A stretch of 64,000 nt of DNA from positions 7,146,501 through 7,210,500 of the forward strand of contig CATNEN010000039.1 of the NCBI GenBank assembly GCA_950097015.1. Direction: 5' to 3'. Shown piece by piece: positions 1 to 11,572 of the stretch. Every line of letters begins with the position of its first letter. The first letter of the stretch is position 1. The notes under the pieces were generated by a model, which was not told the DNA's origin, searched no databases, and saw only the letters and a program-made list of their open reading frames with translations. The DNA comes from Macrostomum hystrix (Eukaryota > Platyhelminthes > Macrostomidae). Both the position numbers and the translations under genes were made by a program.

Positions 1-60
1 ATGGTGCTCTGTGGTATGAGGACAAGAGACTGATGGTACTCTGTGGTATAAATACACGGG
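1..60. repeat. Short tandem repeat at the left edge
   Basis: Two copies of a roughly 32-bp unit beginning ATGGTRCTCTGTGGTAT lie at the window edge, so the array probably continues to the left. If the CNNM gene's fourth exon is real, this repeat sits in the following intron. Confidence 0.5.
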
Positions 61-162
61 AGGCTGGTACCGCGGAATACGAAAAACAACACCAAGTTGT
101 AGTTTTGCAAAAAAGCAAAGCCAAAACAAGCGAAAACCGGCACTCTCTCGGTGCGCTCTCAC

Positions 163-3100
163 GTATCGCCAGGCTGTGCACGGCTGCCAGGCGCAGCTGG
201 GCCGGAACCTGAAGGCCGGTGCTGCCCGATAGTCTTAGCTCGCGCCAGTTTGCCCGGGAAGAGCGGAGCGTAAGGTGGCGCGATTGCTGACCTGCAGGGG
301 TGAGTGTGAGAGCGGGCGGAAATTCAATAGCCAACATGACCTATAACCCAGTTTATAAAAATGAATACTGCACCGGACGAGATGTGATAGATCTTGATTC
401 AGATGCCAAACAATTATTTCATTTTAAACGAATCCTTTGTAGCAGAATACAGATTAAAGCAGCGGTGTCTGTTTTATTTTGCAGCACTAACTCACCTGAC
501 ACATCAGTCTCATCTTCGATCTCTTCTTGAATAATTTCTTCAAGGACGTCCTCAAGTGTCACCATACCGACGGTTGTCTCCTCAAAAACTTCAGCATCTC
601 CGTCCAGCTGACGATGCCTGACGATGGCCATGTGCACGCGATTGCTCAGAAACATCTTCAGCGTGCTGTCCAGGGTGTCGGTGTCCATCACAGCATACAC
701 CTTCCTGTTGAAGTATTCGCACACGAGGTCCACTCGCATTGGAGCGTCACGGCTAACAATGGTGAGATCCTTGAAGTTCAGCACACTAATTACGTTGCTG
801 CGCTCTCTATCGTAGATTGGAATACGCGTGAAACCAGTCTCACGAATCTGTTCGATTGTGAACGAGTCGATTAGAGTCTCAGCAGGCAGCATGAAAACCT
901 CGCTGAGACCGCGCATCACTTGTCGGATGGTTTTGTTCTGCAGTGAAAGAGCGCCCAGAATGATGTTGGCCTCAGTGGGCTCTAGGCCCTGAGTTGCTAT
1001 GAACTCTTTGAGCTTGTTTCGGTCGTAAACCTGTGAAAGACAAAGATTTGCAGAGGAGCTGTAGCTCTATAACGAAACCAACAACAAGGCAAGCCCAAAA
1101 AGTAAGATGTAGCAGGCATCAGATAGCGCGCTATAGTGCTAGCGAATGAATCAATTAATGGTAATGTTGATTTAATGCCACCCCGTTAGCAGTATCACGC
1201 GCTTAATTTGCATCACAAAATATCGTATTTGCATCACCAGTTGCGAGCCTGTCACTGAGCGCACTGGAAGCACTCGAGCCCGGCCCCGGATCCTCTGGCG
1301 TCACCGCGGTCGACAATGTCTGGGCCAGCCTGGCCTCATTGGCAGCAGCAGACGATCCAGTGGATCTGCAGTGGATCCCAGGCCTCGCGGGCATTCCAGG
1401 CAATGAGGCGGCCGACAACAGGAATGCCTATGGCGCAAGACGCCACCCACATCCCGATATCTGCTGCCTAGGCCTCTACTGTCGCTGGCATAGATCGCCA
1501 AGATCTTAGGCATCAGAGCCCGCCATCAGCATCGCTAGCTATCGAAAGATCCTCCAAAGGCAGCGAACGATCTCTCGCAGAGGCAAAAGCGGCTCATTTG
1601 TGAGCCACGCACCAACCGCTGCCCTGCCCTGCGGGCATCGGTCTCCAAGTGGCGCCAAAATATCGCCCTCTATGGCGAGGGCGAGAAGTCCGCGGCCCAC
1701 TTGCTGACTGCCTGCCCCGCCTCGACTCTACACTGCTGTCGCCTCTTAAACCCGCGCCCCGAGCCAGTGGCTATTTTTGATAATTGCACCACTGTGCCGG
1801 ACTTTTTTGGAAAGGTGGGCATCCTTTGACGCCTGGCGCAATGGGCATTTACCCGCTGTTGCCCGAAGAAGAATAAGTAAAGCCTGTGACTGCGTGAGCT
1901 GACCCTGCCATGTGATTGCAGTAGCTCTCGGCACGGATCACTTGGCCCGCCAGTTAATGCCACAGGTTAGATATATTAGACGGGCATTGCAATTAGGGTA
2001 TTGTTCCAGACGCTCTCTTGAGCTTGGAAGGGACTGCCTTAATTACAGTTGCCGCTGCAGCGTAACACAAAATAGCACAGAAGGCAGCACAAAGCAGTCG
2101 AACAAAAAGTTATCAACTGTAAACTTATGGGTAAATTATACAATATGGCTTTTACACTAGTATTTCGAAACCAATCGATTTTGCTAATGGAGAGCGGAGA
2201 GTATTTTCAAAGAAAGAGTAATGGTTTGTCGGATTTTAAAAACACACCTGTCGGAGATCCTGGCCGAGCACCTTATCCAGTACATAGGAAAGTGGAAAAC
2301 TAATAGGCGCCGTCAAGGTCATGAACAGGATGGTGACAGGCAGGGTGGCGGTACCGATTGCTAGACCGTGACGCGTGCACACGGCCTGAGGAATGATTTC
2401 ACCTAAAATCACAATGCCGAACGAGGCTGCAATCACCGAGGTGATGCCATCGCCAATCAGTGAGCTGAGTAAGATAGACAGGGTGGTGTTGACAACCACA
2501 TTGCCGAGCAGCAGGCTGCACAGTAGGAAGTTGCCCCGCTTGCGCACCGGAATGATTCGCTTGGCGTAAGATCGCTCGGCTGGCGAGCCGGCCCGGCAGA
2601 TGATCTTCAGCTCGGCAATGTCTAGCGCCATGAGGCCCAGGTTTAGGCCAGAAAATAGACCTGGGGCGAGGTAAGAGAGATGGATCTGTAGTCACTCTTG
2701 GCTTATCGGTAGTACTATGAAATTAAATTGGGGTTAGGGTTGTGCAGCGAGTTCTTCTTTATATTTTTTTATAAAGATATAAAAAACGGAAGAAGAAATT
2801 ATAGGAAATTATAGAAATACGGAAAAAGCAACTCCTGCTTAGTGAAGAAGACGGTGCAATTGTTTGTACTTGGATATTTAAAGCATGTATTGTCTGAGCA
2901 AGGTGGCTCTGACGCGCGTCAGACTTCTCAAACATTGCTTAACTGACAAGTCAATACTTTTGTGAATACCCACCCCAGAATCATCCGGCTACGGTGGTGG
3001 CGCGTTAGTGCAGGTTAACAATTCTCATTGCTGATTACAATCATGTTCGGCCAGAAAAATGCTTAAAAACACACGAGCACCTATTAAAGCCCAGTGAAAA

Positions 3101-3684
3101 AATTATTGGCGAGATGATTTGCTTTGCTACAACTCACCTGACAGCAGGAGCAAAGCTACGACCAGGCAGATTGTCACCCAAAACGGCAAGGTCGTTCTGG
3201 TGATGTACAACCGCAGACCGCCGTCGCCTGGAGATGGGTATCGCCATTGCGCCTGGCTACCAGATGTCCAGTTACCACGAAGACACAGCAGAATATATTC
3301 GCTGGATGACGTAAGCGAGCTACTCGGCACAGTTGCGATAGAATTGGCAGTTAGGCCATTTTGATCAACAATCAAATCGAAGCTGCCGGGAATTTTAGCG
3401 TCGAGGCACAGGCCATCGCTCTGGTAGCGATGAGCGAAGGCCAGCCGGTCCAGGCCATGAAGGTCCCGGCCATAAATCCTGATAGACAGGCGGGCGCCCA
3501 GTGAGACCTGCTGATTGTGAGTTTTGCCACCATTAGAAGCGCTAGAGCGCCATCCCAGGCTGTTGACTTCGCTAGCTGAGCCAGGAGATGCAACAGCATC
3601 CACAATAAGCACATCAGCTGTGGCCACTGATGTAAATAATGTGGCCAGAGTGCCAATCACTGATCTCACCAGGATCAGGGAAAA
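163..3684 (-). CDS. CNNM: CNNM family magnesium transporter-like protein (DUF21 plus CBS pair), partial
   Basis: Minus-strand exons with GT-AG borders: 3684-3138, 2660-2248, 1030-496 and, less surely, 291-163; phases 1, 0 and 1 agree at each join. The first exon encodes a poorly conserved extracellular part and ends in a membrane segment. The join to exon 2 gives GLFSGLNLGLMALD, the start of the DUF21 domain, followed by LLLGNVVVNTTL and a GEIIPQAVCTRHG-type segment. Exon 3 encodes the linker and the CBS pair (GFTRIPIYDRERSN, then GMVTLEDVLEEII). CNNM proteins are membrane proteins tied to Mg2+ transport. No ATG lies in the first exon, and an in-frame stop precedes its acceptor, so the start codon is in an upstream exon I could not find. 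The C-terminal cNMP-binding-like domain lies beyond the window. Exon 291-163 is open and loosely resembles the segment after the CBS pair, but could be chance. Confidence 0.88.
1236..1880 (+). mobile_element. Decayed non-LTR retrotransposon 3' part (RNase H region)
   Basis: Plus-strand reading around 1372-1419 gives WIPGLAGIPGNEAADN, the hallmark of retroelement RNase H domains. Farther on, a frame reads HLLTACPAST and then RRLLNPRPEPVAIFDN, typical of the C-terminal tail of such ORF2 proteins. Frames are broken by several shifts and stops. It lies antisense in CNNM intron 2. I infer an old insertion; the clade is not resolved. Confidence 0.65.
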
Positions 3685-3689
3685 CTAAA

Positions 3690-5720
3690 ATTTTTTGTGT
3701 GGCATTTTGTGTATGAGATGGCTAAATTCTTTGGAAGAGCTGCATAATCTTACGAAAAGCGTAATAAGAACATCATTATTATACTGAAAGTCGTGTTTAG
3801 TTCCTGTCATTTAAAACAAGTTTTAAAAATTTATCTGCACATGAAATCACAAGTCTATCTCGAGGTAATTTAGAAACCAAAGTAACTTAGAACAATAAGC
3901 ATTAAAATAATTAAAAAGCATAAAATTTGATTAACATTTTATTAAAAACACATATTTATATTTATTTTAAAAAATATCTTTTGTGTTTCATAATAAAAAT
4001 TATAAATCGAATTTTAAATTTATACACATAAATTAGCCAAATGCCACAATATTTTACATTCACAAGCCTTGTTGCCTAGCAATGTTTCAAATTCAAATCT
4101 TTTTGTCGGAATAAAACAATAATAGAACGGGGCCATATGGTAGCCTAAAATTATTTTATTACCACATTATGCATAAATTATGCATAAATTTTATTTTATG
4201 CAAAGTTTTCTTACCAAGGCAGAAAGATTATCTTATTTAACAGGCCAACTACTTTGAAACCAAAATATCACTATCACTTAACCATAAAAATACACTGAGA
4301 GTACTGAAATATTTTTCCTTTAGATTATATACACTTCGGCTTTGATTTTGGCATTAAAACAGAACTGCACTTCAATAAAAAAGTAAATACGTATATTTTT
4401 AAGCGCAATTTACAACTCTTAAACACTACTGCAAAGTGAAGTTTGCAGTCTCTTTTAATCGTAAATCAATTTAAAAAAGATTATCTCAAGAAACAAATTA
4501 AAATATGCCTATACCAAGCTATTTTTTCTATTATACTATAGATGTATACTTGTGATGAAGGAAGAAGAGACAAAAAACAGGAACTGCATTATGCTACACT
4601 TAGTGTCTACTATGGATTAATAGTTTCTCAGCAGCCAAATTTGTAGCAAACTTTTAACTTATGTGTAGTTACAAAGATAAAACCAGTCGCAGTCGCCGAC
4701 GCATTCACGTGTGAACGCCGTACAGGTGACGAAGGGAATTTGTAATTTGCCGTAACACCTTACCGCGGAAACTCTATTCCACATAAACAAAAATTCTTCG
4801 AACTGAATGCCATACGTTTTGTATATGCAATTGAGTTAAAAAGATTCGATAACTTTTGAAAGCAAATAACAATTTTAATTCATTCATGGACATATATTTA
4901 GAATTTTAAACGATGGCATCGACGGCATTTCAAAGAGCCAGGTCTAAAATCCATTTTAGTAATACTAATCGAGGACCTAAGAAGTATAAGCATATTATTA
5001 TTTGTGTTGTGGACTCTATTTATTGTAGTAGTATAACTTTTGCCTGCGAAAACAAAAAAACAAAAAGTAATGATGTGGAAGCATTTAATACGAGGTATAC
5101 TACGCGTACTTTAAGTGTTACTCATTAATTAACATTCTGCTGGTGAGCTGATCTGGCAAAATGATCCAGTGATCTGGTATTTCTGATAATTAGAAAAAAA
5201 TATTCTTGTTTTCAAACACAAAAATATTAGCTTATTGAACGGTATATTATATATGTTATATTAGTTGAATTAATTGTTAAATTTAATATTCGACTTAATC
5301 TAAATTGAATTACGTCTGGGCTAGGGCTATAGGGCTGCATTGAACTGATTGAACTAATTGAACTGCAGTCGGTCTTGCAGGGCATAGTAGCTGGAAAACT
5401 AAAATTATTTTTTAAGACGCTGTGTGCGTTGAGAAGAAGAAAATTTTTTTTATGCATTACATTATTTAAAAAAAGTAATAAAAATGTCAAATCAAAAATG
5501 TAAATTCTGTTAAACAAGCTCTAATTTGCACTGAAAACGCAAAAAATATTTAAAGGTAGATAGCAGAAAAAACTCACTCTCGTTATTTTAAAACCAAAAA
5601 AATTACAAAAAATTTTGCTGTTTGGGTCTTCATTGAAAAACTGAATTAATTCGTACTCTTAAAATGATCATATATCAGTTTCTTTTCGAGCAATGCAGAA
5701 GGAATAGGTATAAAAGCAGG
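3690..5720. other. AT-rich region without recognisable gene
   Basis: About 2 kb of AT-rich DNA upstream (in gene direction) of the CNNM exons. ORFs at 4913-5128 (+) and 5227-5517 (-) show no family motif. The missing CNNM first exon may lie here, but I could not identify it. Confidence 0.4.
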
Positions 5721-5722
5721 AA

Positions 5723-7180
5723 TTAGAACTCAGTGGGCCTATCTCCCACAGACGGCCAGCATTGGCATGGGCATGGGCGGCTACGATTGTGCGAGCATGT
5801 CCAGCCTGGACAGCAGTCCCGAGCCGGCGGAAGATGCGCCCCGGGTCTCTCGCTCCCCAGATTCAACGCTGAGGCAAGAGCGTCTAAAAAATCCATAACG
5901 GGGGGCTGAAGGCGCCCAAAAGTCTCCACACCGACTCGGGCGGAAGTCGTGGTGGTCGTGTAGGTCAGTAAGTCAGTTTACTAGTTTATTGATTTGCGGG
6001 CCTCGGCCGAGGTGGCAGCTGCGCTGGGTGCGACGGCGGAGGCATGCAGTGCAGGTGACTTGTTGGGGCGCAGATGTGCGTGATATTCGCATCCCAAGCC
6101 AACGGCCGCCCGCGCTCGAGGGCCACTGCACCACCGTGGCGAATCAAAGCAGCTAGAGTCCTGCGCGGAGAGGTCGATTGTTTGGAGCACCGATGAAAAT
6201 CCAGCCTCCCCAGGATGTCCCGGAGCCGCGAGTTGAACTTTTCGCGTCGTCGGAAGCGCTCGATGCCATTGCAGGTGCGGGCCTGATCCCTCTAATGCAT
6301 CGAGGAGCTGGCGGCACTCGCACACTCCACAGGTGCTGCAGTTTGCAGACCGAGCCGCAGGCTAACTGCGATGGACAGCTCAATATCTGAAAGGCAAGTG
6401 CGCGCCCTCACGGCTAATCGGCACACCGGTAAAAAGGCAGCTGACTCTGGGGTGGCAGCAGAGTGCATCCTCGCCACGTCCCTGGGCTCCTTGAGGCTGG
6501 CGTGGCAGTCAGCGCCTGATGACGGGCATGAAAACGCGGTTTGTGTCAGGAGCGGGCCGTGGCGGGAGAGCCGCGGTTTCCGTGCTGCGCGAGCGCTCTG
6601 ACCACTCAGAGCGGACGAGTTCGATGAAGGGCATCAGGCTTTCGCCATGGCAGAGCTCATTGGCGAGAGTAGAGCTGTGGCATCTCGGAGGATAAAAAGG
6701 CTGGCAGGGCGAGGTCTGATGGTGCGCCGATTCCAATGCCTCCAAGACTTGTGATAAACAGGCCTGCAGCTAAGCTCGAGGATCAAGAAGGACGTTCAGG
6801 GGCCGCTCGGTGGTTTCGCACAGGGCCTAGTCATAGTCTTTCGGGTCCCTGAGCACGCAACGATCCTACCCAGCGCGCGGGTGGGCTTTTGTGAGACCTA
6901 CTAGTAGGCAATTCGTGCGCTTAGCCAGCGAGGAGGCGACAGCCGAGGTTCCGACGGCGAGACAGCCGCAAGGCACAGACCCCTATAGGCACGGGTTTCA
7001 GAATTCCAACAGGGCAATCTGCAAGAGTCCGGGGGCCGCGCCACTTTGTGGGCTCGTGAGTTGTTTCAGGTGAGCGGGTCGCAGACCGTCGGGGTGAGGC
7101 CTTGGGAGTCCGCCCGACTGCAGGGGTCTGGGCGACAGCATCCAGCAGCTGCTCCATGGTCAGCCAGAGGGGTTGCATTA
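5723..7180 (-). mobile_element. Degraded reverse transcriptase of a non-LTR-type retroelement
   Basis: A GC-rich island in AT-rich surroundings. On the minus strand, broken frames run in the order of a known class of metazoan reverse transcriptases: DGLRPAHLKQLTSP near the right end, then LANELCHGESLMPF, then LSIAVSLRLGLQ, then a metal-site-like tail, and finally FGRLQPPVMDFLDALAS near the left end. Many stops and frameshifts interrupt it, so it is a dead copy. The family assignment is from remembered motifs; the domain order supports it better than any single motif. Confidence 0.65.
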
Positions 7181-7287
7181 TGACCCTTAATTAGGGATCT
7201 TCTATAGTGGTCCTTCTTGAGTTTTCCGTACGTGCTGCTAACTACGAGTGGTCCTTTTCTAAATTTATCAAATAGCCCTTAAAGAAA

Positions 7288-7625
7288 AAATGAGTCAAAT
7301 TGGTGAGAAATTCTAGCCTGTTTCCGAACTCCTTAGTTTTATACTTGCATAAAAAACTCCTGTCAGTAAGACGCCGAATTAGCGCCGGTTATTATTACAA
7401 AGTGCCAGCGGCTTAATAAATCCATGAAAACAACTGTTTTGTCCTCTAATTTTTTCTTCATTTAAAAAATGGTCAAATCGATGCGAAATTCTAGCTTGTA
7501 CTAAGTCTAGTTTAGTTTTATACTTGCATGAAAACTACTCTCAGTAAAACGCTAAATTTGCACCGGTTATTATTTACAATGTGCTAGCGGCTTTAATTGA
7601 TTACATTAAAACGACAGGTTTGTTC
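7288..7625. repeat. Diverged tandem duplication, unit about 170 bp
   Basis: Two adjacent segments (about 7288-7445 and 7465-7625) share blocks in the same order: GAAATTCTAGC, TTAGTTTTATACTTGCAT, CACCGGTTATTATT or its variant, and AGCGGCTT. They are diverged, so the duplication is old. No coding potential was seen. Confidence 0.6.
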
Positions 7626-9937
7626 TTTTTATATCATTATTTGTACATCACGTTGCACAAATTCATTTCAATACACTAGTTAAGAGAAATTGTATTATGA
7701 AACATTTTATTAGTTTTTTAAAAAGCCAATGCTCTATTTTAAATTTTGGATTTTCTGTATATTCTGCCCGGTGGCGTATCTAGGATTTTAAAATGGGGGG
7801 GATAAATTTGCTGTTTCAACTATCAGAGAAAATGAGCTGCTGCTGTAGTCCATTTGCAGACAACGATTTCGCTACCTTTTTAATTACTTAGTTTTACATT
7901 TATAGCTAAAATATCATGCAAAGTGTTTTGGCGTTTTGCATGAGTAAATTATATTAAATCAACAATTCTGTGGTTTTTAAGGCCTAGACTAAACTTATTT
8001 CAATACATAAATATTGTTTTTTATATAGAATTCACATTGTAATAGACACAGTTGCAGTTTAAATATTCAAATAAGTTTTAATATAATTTTAATCTACCCA
8101 TTCGAGAAAACTGAAGATTCTGTAAGCATAACTTGAAGATTGAAGAAATATGCAGCCTTTGATGTCTAAAGCAGTTAGGCCTAATGATCTTGATTATTGA
8201 TTGTTTTCGTCTGTTACATCTGCATTGTGATTGTAGTAGGCATAGGTGCTAACTGAAACGATTTGAAGTAATTAAAGTAAGTAGTGGATTCTCTATTTTA
8301 AGGGGAAAGCATCCCTAGACAAATGCTAAAAATAGACTGAATCTGTTAGTGTGCAGACAGCTATCAGCTTCTTAGTCAAAATATTCCCACATGCATGGCA
8401 CACCAAAGAGACTTGATAGGCTGCAAATGTATTTATGACTAGCTATCCTGGCCATTGAGAGAATATTTCCTAGAATTTTGTGTCAACAAGTTTACCACAA
8501 ACTATGCCAGAAAAACCAAACTGTAGATAGACAATCTTTTAACAAAAATGGAACTAATAGTCAAGTGATGCAATAGTTTAAAGATCATGCTTATTGTATG
8601 CCTGATTCCTGAATTCCCTGAAATAGTTACCTAATTACAATTTGACAACAATTTAATATATGATTGCAAGATTGTATTATTGTAAGGTATAATACAAACC
8701 AACAAGGGAAGACAAATATCTATAATAATAAACATATTTTTAGCAGTTATATGAAATATAGCATTGTTTGAAGACACATGAAAAAAGTGCAAAAGTTTTT
8801 TCTTCAAGATTGTATATATTAATATGCATTCTTCTGCAAGCTTCATGTTATAAAAACACAACACATAAAAATCCTACATGAAATAGATTAACAATGAAAC
8901 ATAAAAGAGAGTCAGCTACATTTCATACTTTGGTTCATGTTCTGCATATGCAAGAGTCATAAAAATTTTTAATGATCAGCTCCTTTTTATCTGCACAATG
9001 CTGTTGCTGAGGAAGATCTTGGTTATTACAAGTTGCAAGTTGCACTTTCCCAAAGTCCTCATGTTGCCCAGAATTGTGTTTTTACCATGATCTAGTAATT
9101 TCTAATTGTTTATAACTTTCAAATACACACATTACTATTTCATGACAATGTATAGACTATAGAATGATATAATAAGGTTTATAGATTCTTTTCAATTTTC
9201 AGCCAAATAGTATGTTATTAGGCTCAAGACAAGATAAAGTCCCAAAAGTATTGCAGCACAACTCACATATTATCATCAAGCAGCACAAGTTCCCATAATA
9301 TCAAGTACAGCCTTACTAGACTGGTAGCACATAAAACATAAAGTAGTTGATTTATTTACCAATATATAAAATCTAAAAAATACCTTTCTTTGACATTCCT
9401 AAATTATAAAACAATTAGCATAGATTTTGAGACTGAAAAATAGTTAGTAAAAAAGCTTATATACTATTTTGTAGCTATATTATTAATTGTATATTAGATT
9501 TCCCAAAACTTATCCTGACTCTCGACCATATCTTATTTATGCCACTCAATTAAGGATTTGTGATAAAAACTTTAGGTTATAATTACCAAATTGATTTGAA
9601 AACACCATATTTTATATTCTCTTTAAGTTTGTATTGTATATTAATTAAGATTTTTATAGTTTTGGTTTTTGTGTTTTGTTCCTTGCAAATAAAATCTTAT
9701 TTATACTACTTAGAGATTCTATCATTAAGATTTTTACGTGAAAATTTATCTTTGAGTTTATTTTCTAAAACACCTCTGTGCAATTTTGTCATCCTGTAAA
9801 AACTTTTTATAACAAAAACGGTATAATGTACTTTTGGTTTCAGAACTGGCAATCAGATTTAAAATTAAGCAACACAACCATAACATCTGCTGATTGAATT
9901 GATACTGATAATCGAAATTGATCTAAAAAGCCAAACA
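7626..9937. other. AT-rich intergenic region upstream of the syntaxin gene
   Basis: No gene was recognised. Around 7770, GGTGGCGTATCTAGGATTTT followed by a G run resembles the terminal sequence of some DNA transposons or SINEs, but I found no partner end. ORFs at 8631-8864 and 9560-9799 are low-complexity and AT-driven. Just before the syntaxin start, a CAG after a T-rich stretch (about 9842) could be a 5' UTR cis- or trans-splice acceptor. Confidence 0.4.
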
Positions 9938-11452
9938 ATGTCTACTGATGACGAGCGATTTGCCAATTTGGCATCCGAAATTAGCCAGCTAGTCAGTGGG
10001 GTGCAGGGCAACACAAGTCAGATTCGCAACTTGGCTAATAAGATTGGCACTGACCGAGACTCAGAGGCTTTGCGCGCCCAGATTCACTCGCTTAGTCACA
10101 CCACAATGTCGCAGTGCCAGCGCGCTACGGAGCAATTGAGGCGCGATCTGACCCCGATGTGTCAGGGCATGGCAGCTGCTATGCGACGCGTGCAGAAGGA
10201 CAGACTGGTGGACCAGGTGACTTACATATTGGCTAATGGACTCTAATAAATAAGTGTCTAGGAGGATGTAAAATGGACACCCACTAATGAGATAAACATG
10301 GCGTGGTTTTACCTCTCGTTGTTTCGCGCAGGTGACGAAGGTGGCTGGCGACTTTCAAGAGGCCCAGCGCTTAGTCCAGGCCCGCGAGAAAGAGGCTGCT
10401 GCAAAACAACGCCGAGAGGCCGGCGCAGGCCTGGACTCGCTGTTCGATTCGCAGCAGCCGCAGCCTCAGCTAATCGATTCCGATAATCCGTTTAGGCTTG
10501 GTGGACAGCAGCAGCAGCAGCAGATGAGGCTAGATGTGGAAGCGGCTGAACAGCGAGAGACTCAGCTGCACCAGCTTGAGCAGGATATTGTTGGTCAGTT
10601 GCTTGTATAAAACCTACTGGCTGTGTATTTTTAATTGCTGAAAATCAATCACAAAGTCCCAGCTGAAGGTTGCGTACGGCTGTTCAGTCCATGGACTGCG
10701 GAGGGGGCGACGCACCCACCCTCAATTACTGCAGCAATTACCCCACTGATGCCTATTTAACAGCTGGGTGAACTGAAGCGCTGCAGAGTTAAGTGTATTG
10801 CTTAAGCACATAGATTGTTCCAGTGGAGTCGGAAATCGAACCTCCAACCTTTAAGTCATGAGTCCGACACTCTAACTCTCCGCTAGGTTACAACCATATG
10901 AAGAATATCTTCAAAGTTTTTTATAACTACCTGCTTCTTTAAATCCAAGTTCTCGATTTTGTTGCTAGGGCTATAACTCCTGTTTCTTAGAATCCACGTT
11001 TATACGAAAGTCTACTGCTATAACATGCAGTGACCTGTAGCTTCGTTCGTTTCTACTGTTTTTTACTAGAAAATAAAATCTCGGTCTCTAAGAATATCGA
11101 GCATTGACATAAATCCCATGTAGACGATAACTTATTATCCTAGTTTCTAAGAATAAAAATCCCAGGTGCTCAGTAGAGTATTAACTGATCTGCGCGCACT
11201 CAAACTCCAGGCATCAACGAGCTATTCAAAGACCTGGCCCACATGGTGCACGATCAGGGCGAGATGCTTGACAGCATTGAGGACCACGTCAGCGAGGCTG
11301 TCATGCACGTTGAGACTGGCAACAAGCAGCTTGGCAAAGCGGTCACCTATCAGAGGGCGGCTAGACGCAAGAAGATCATCATCGCCCTCATTGTCATTGT
11401 TATACTCATTGTTCTAGGCGTGGTTATCTACCTGTCAGTGCCTAAGAATTGA
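9938..11452 (+). CDS. STX7: Syntaxin 7/12-like Qa-SNARE, complete, three exons
   Basis: Exons 9938-10216, 10332-10593 and 11211-11452 join in phases 0 and 1 to give 260 residues; syntaxin 7 is close to 260. The start MSTDDERF is the first ATG in frame. The N-terminal part is a helical Habc-like domain, followed by a linker with a short glutamine run. The SNARE helix spans about residues 165-230 and crosses the exon 2/3 join; the central-layer glutamine is Q196 in HDQGEM. Basic residues RRKK precede a single C-terminal membrane anchor (about 236-256) and a four-residue luminal tail. Qa-SNAREs of this class act in endosome and lysosome fusion. Distinguishing syntaxin 7 from 12/13 needs a tree. 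Intron 2 carries a SINE. Confidence 0.93.
10662..10900 (-). mobile_element. tRNA-derived SINE, diverged copy, in syntaxin intron 2
   Basis: This shares with the copies near 32.3 kb and 57.0 kb the central block CAGCTGGGTGAACTGAAG and the block GCAGAGTTAAGTGT. Its right end is the reverse complement of a tRNA-like head with a recognisable B box (here mutated). It is the oldest-looking copy, and the (AAT)n tail is missing. Confidence 0.8.
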
Positions 11453-11572
11453 ACTGTCACTTTTGCCCGAGTCTACTTTCTGCTTCTTAATCGATGTTGA
11501 TTTTATCGTGCATTGTGTTGTTGCGAAAGCTATTCATGTAAGACACCATTTTACCGCATTCCAACAGGAGAC

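Noticed and set aside
5723-7180. Cluster of host genes in a GC-rich island
   Set aside because: Fragments in several minus-strand frames follow the order of a reverse transcriptase and are broken by many stops.
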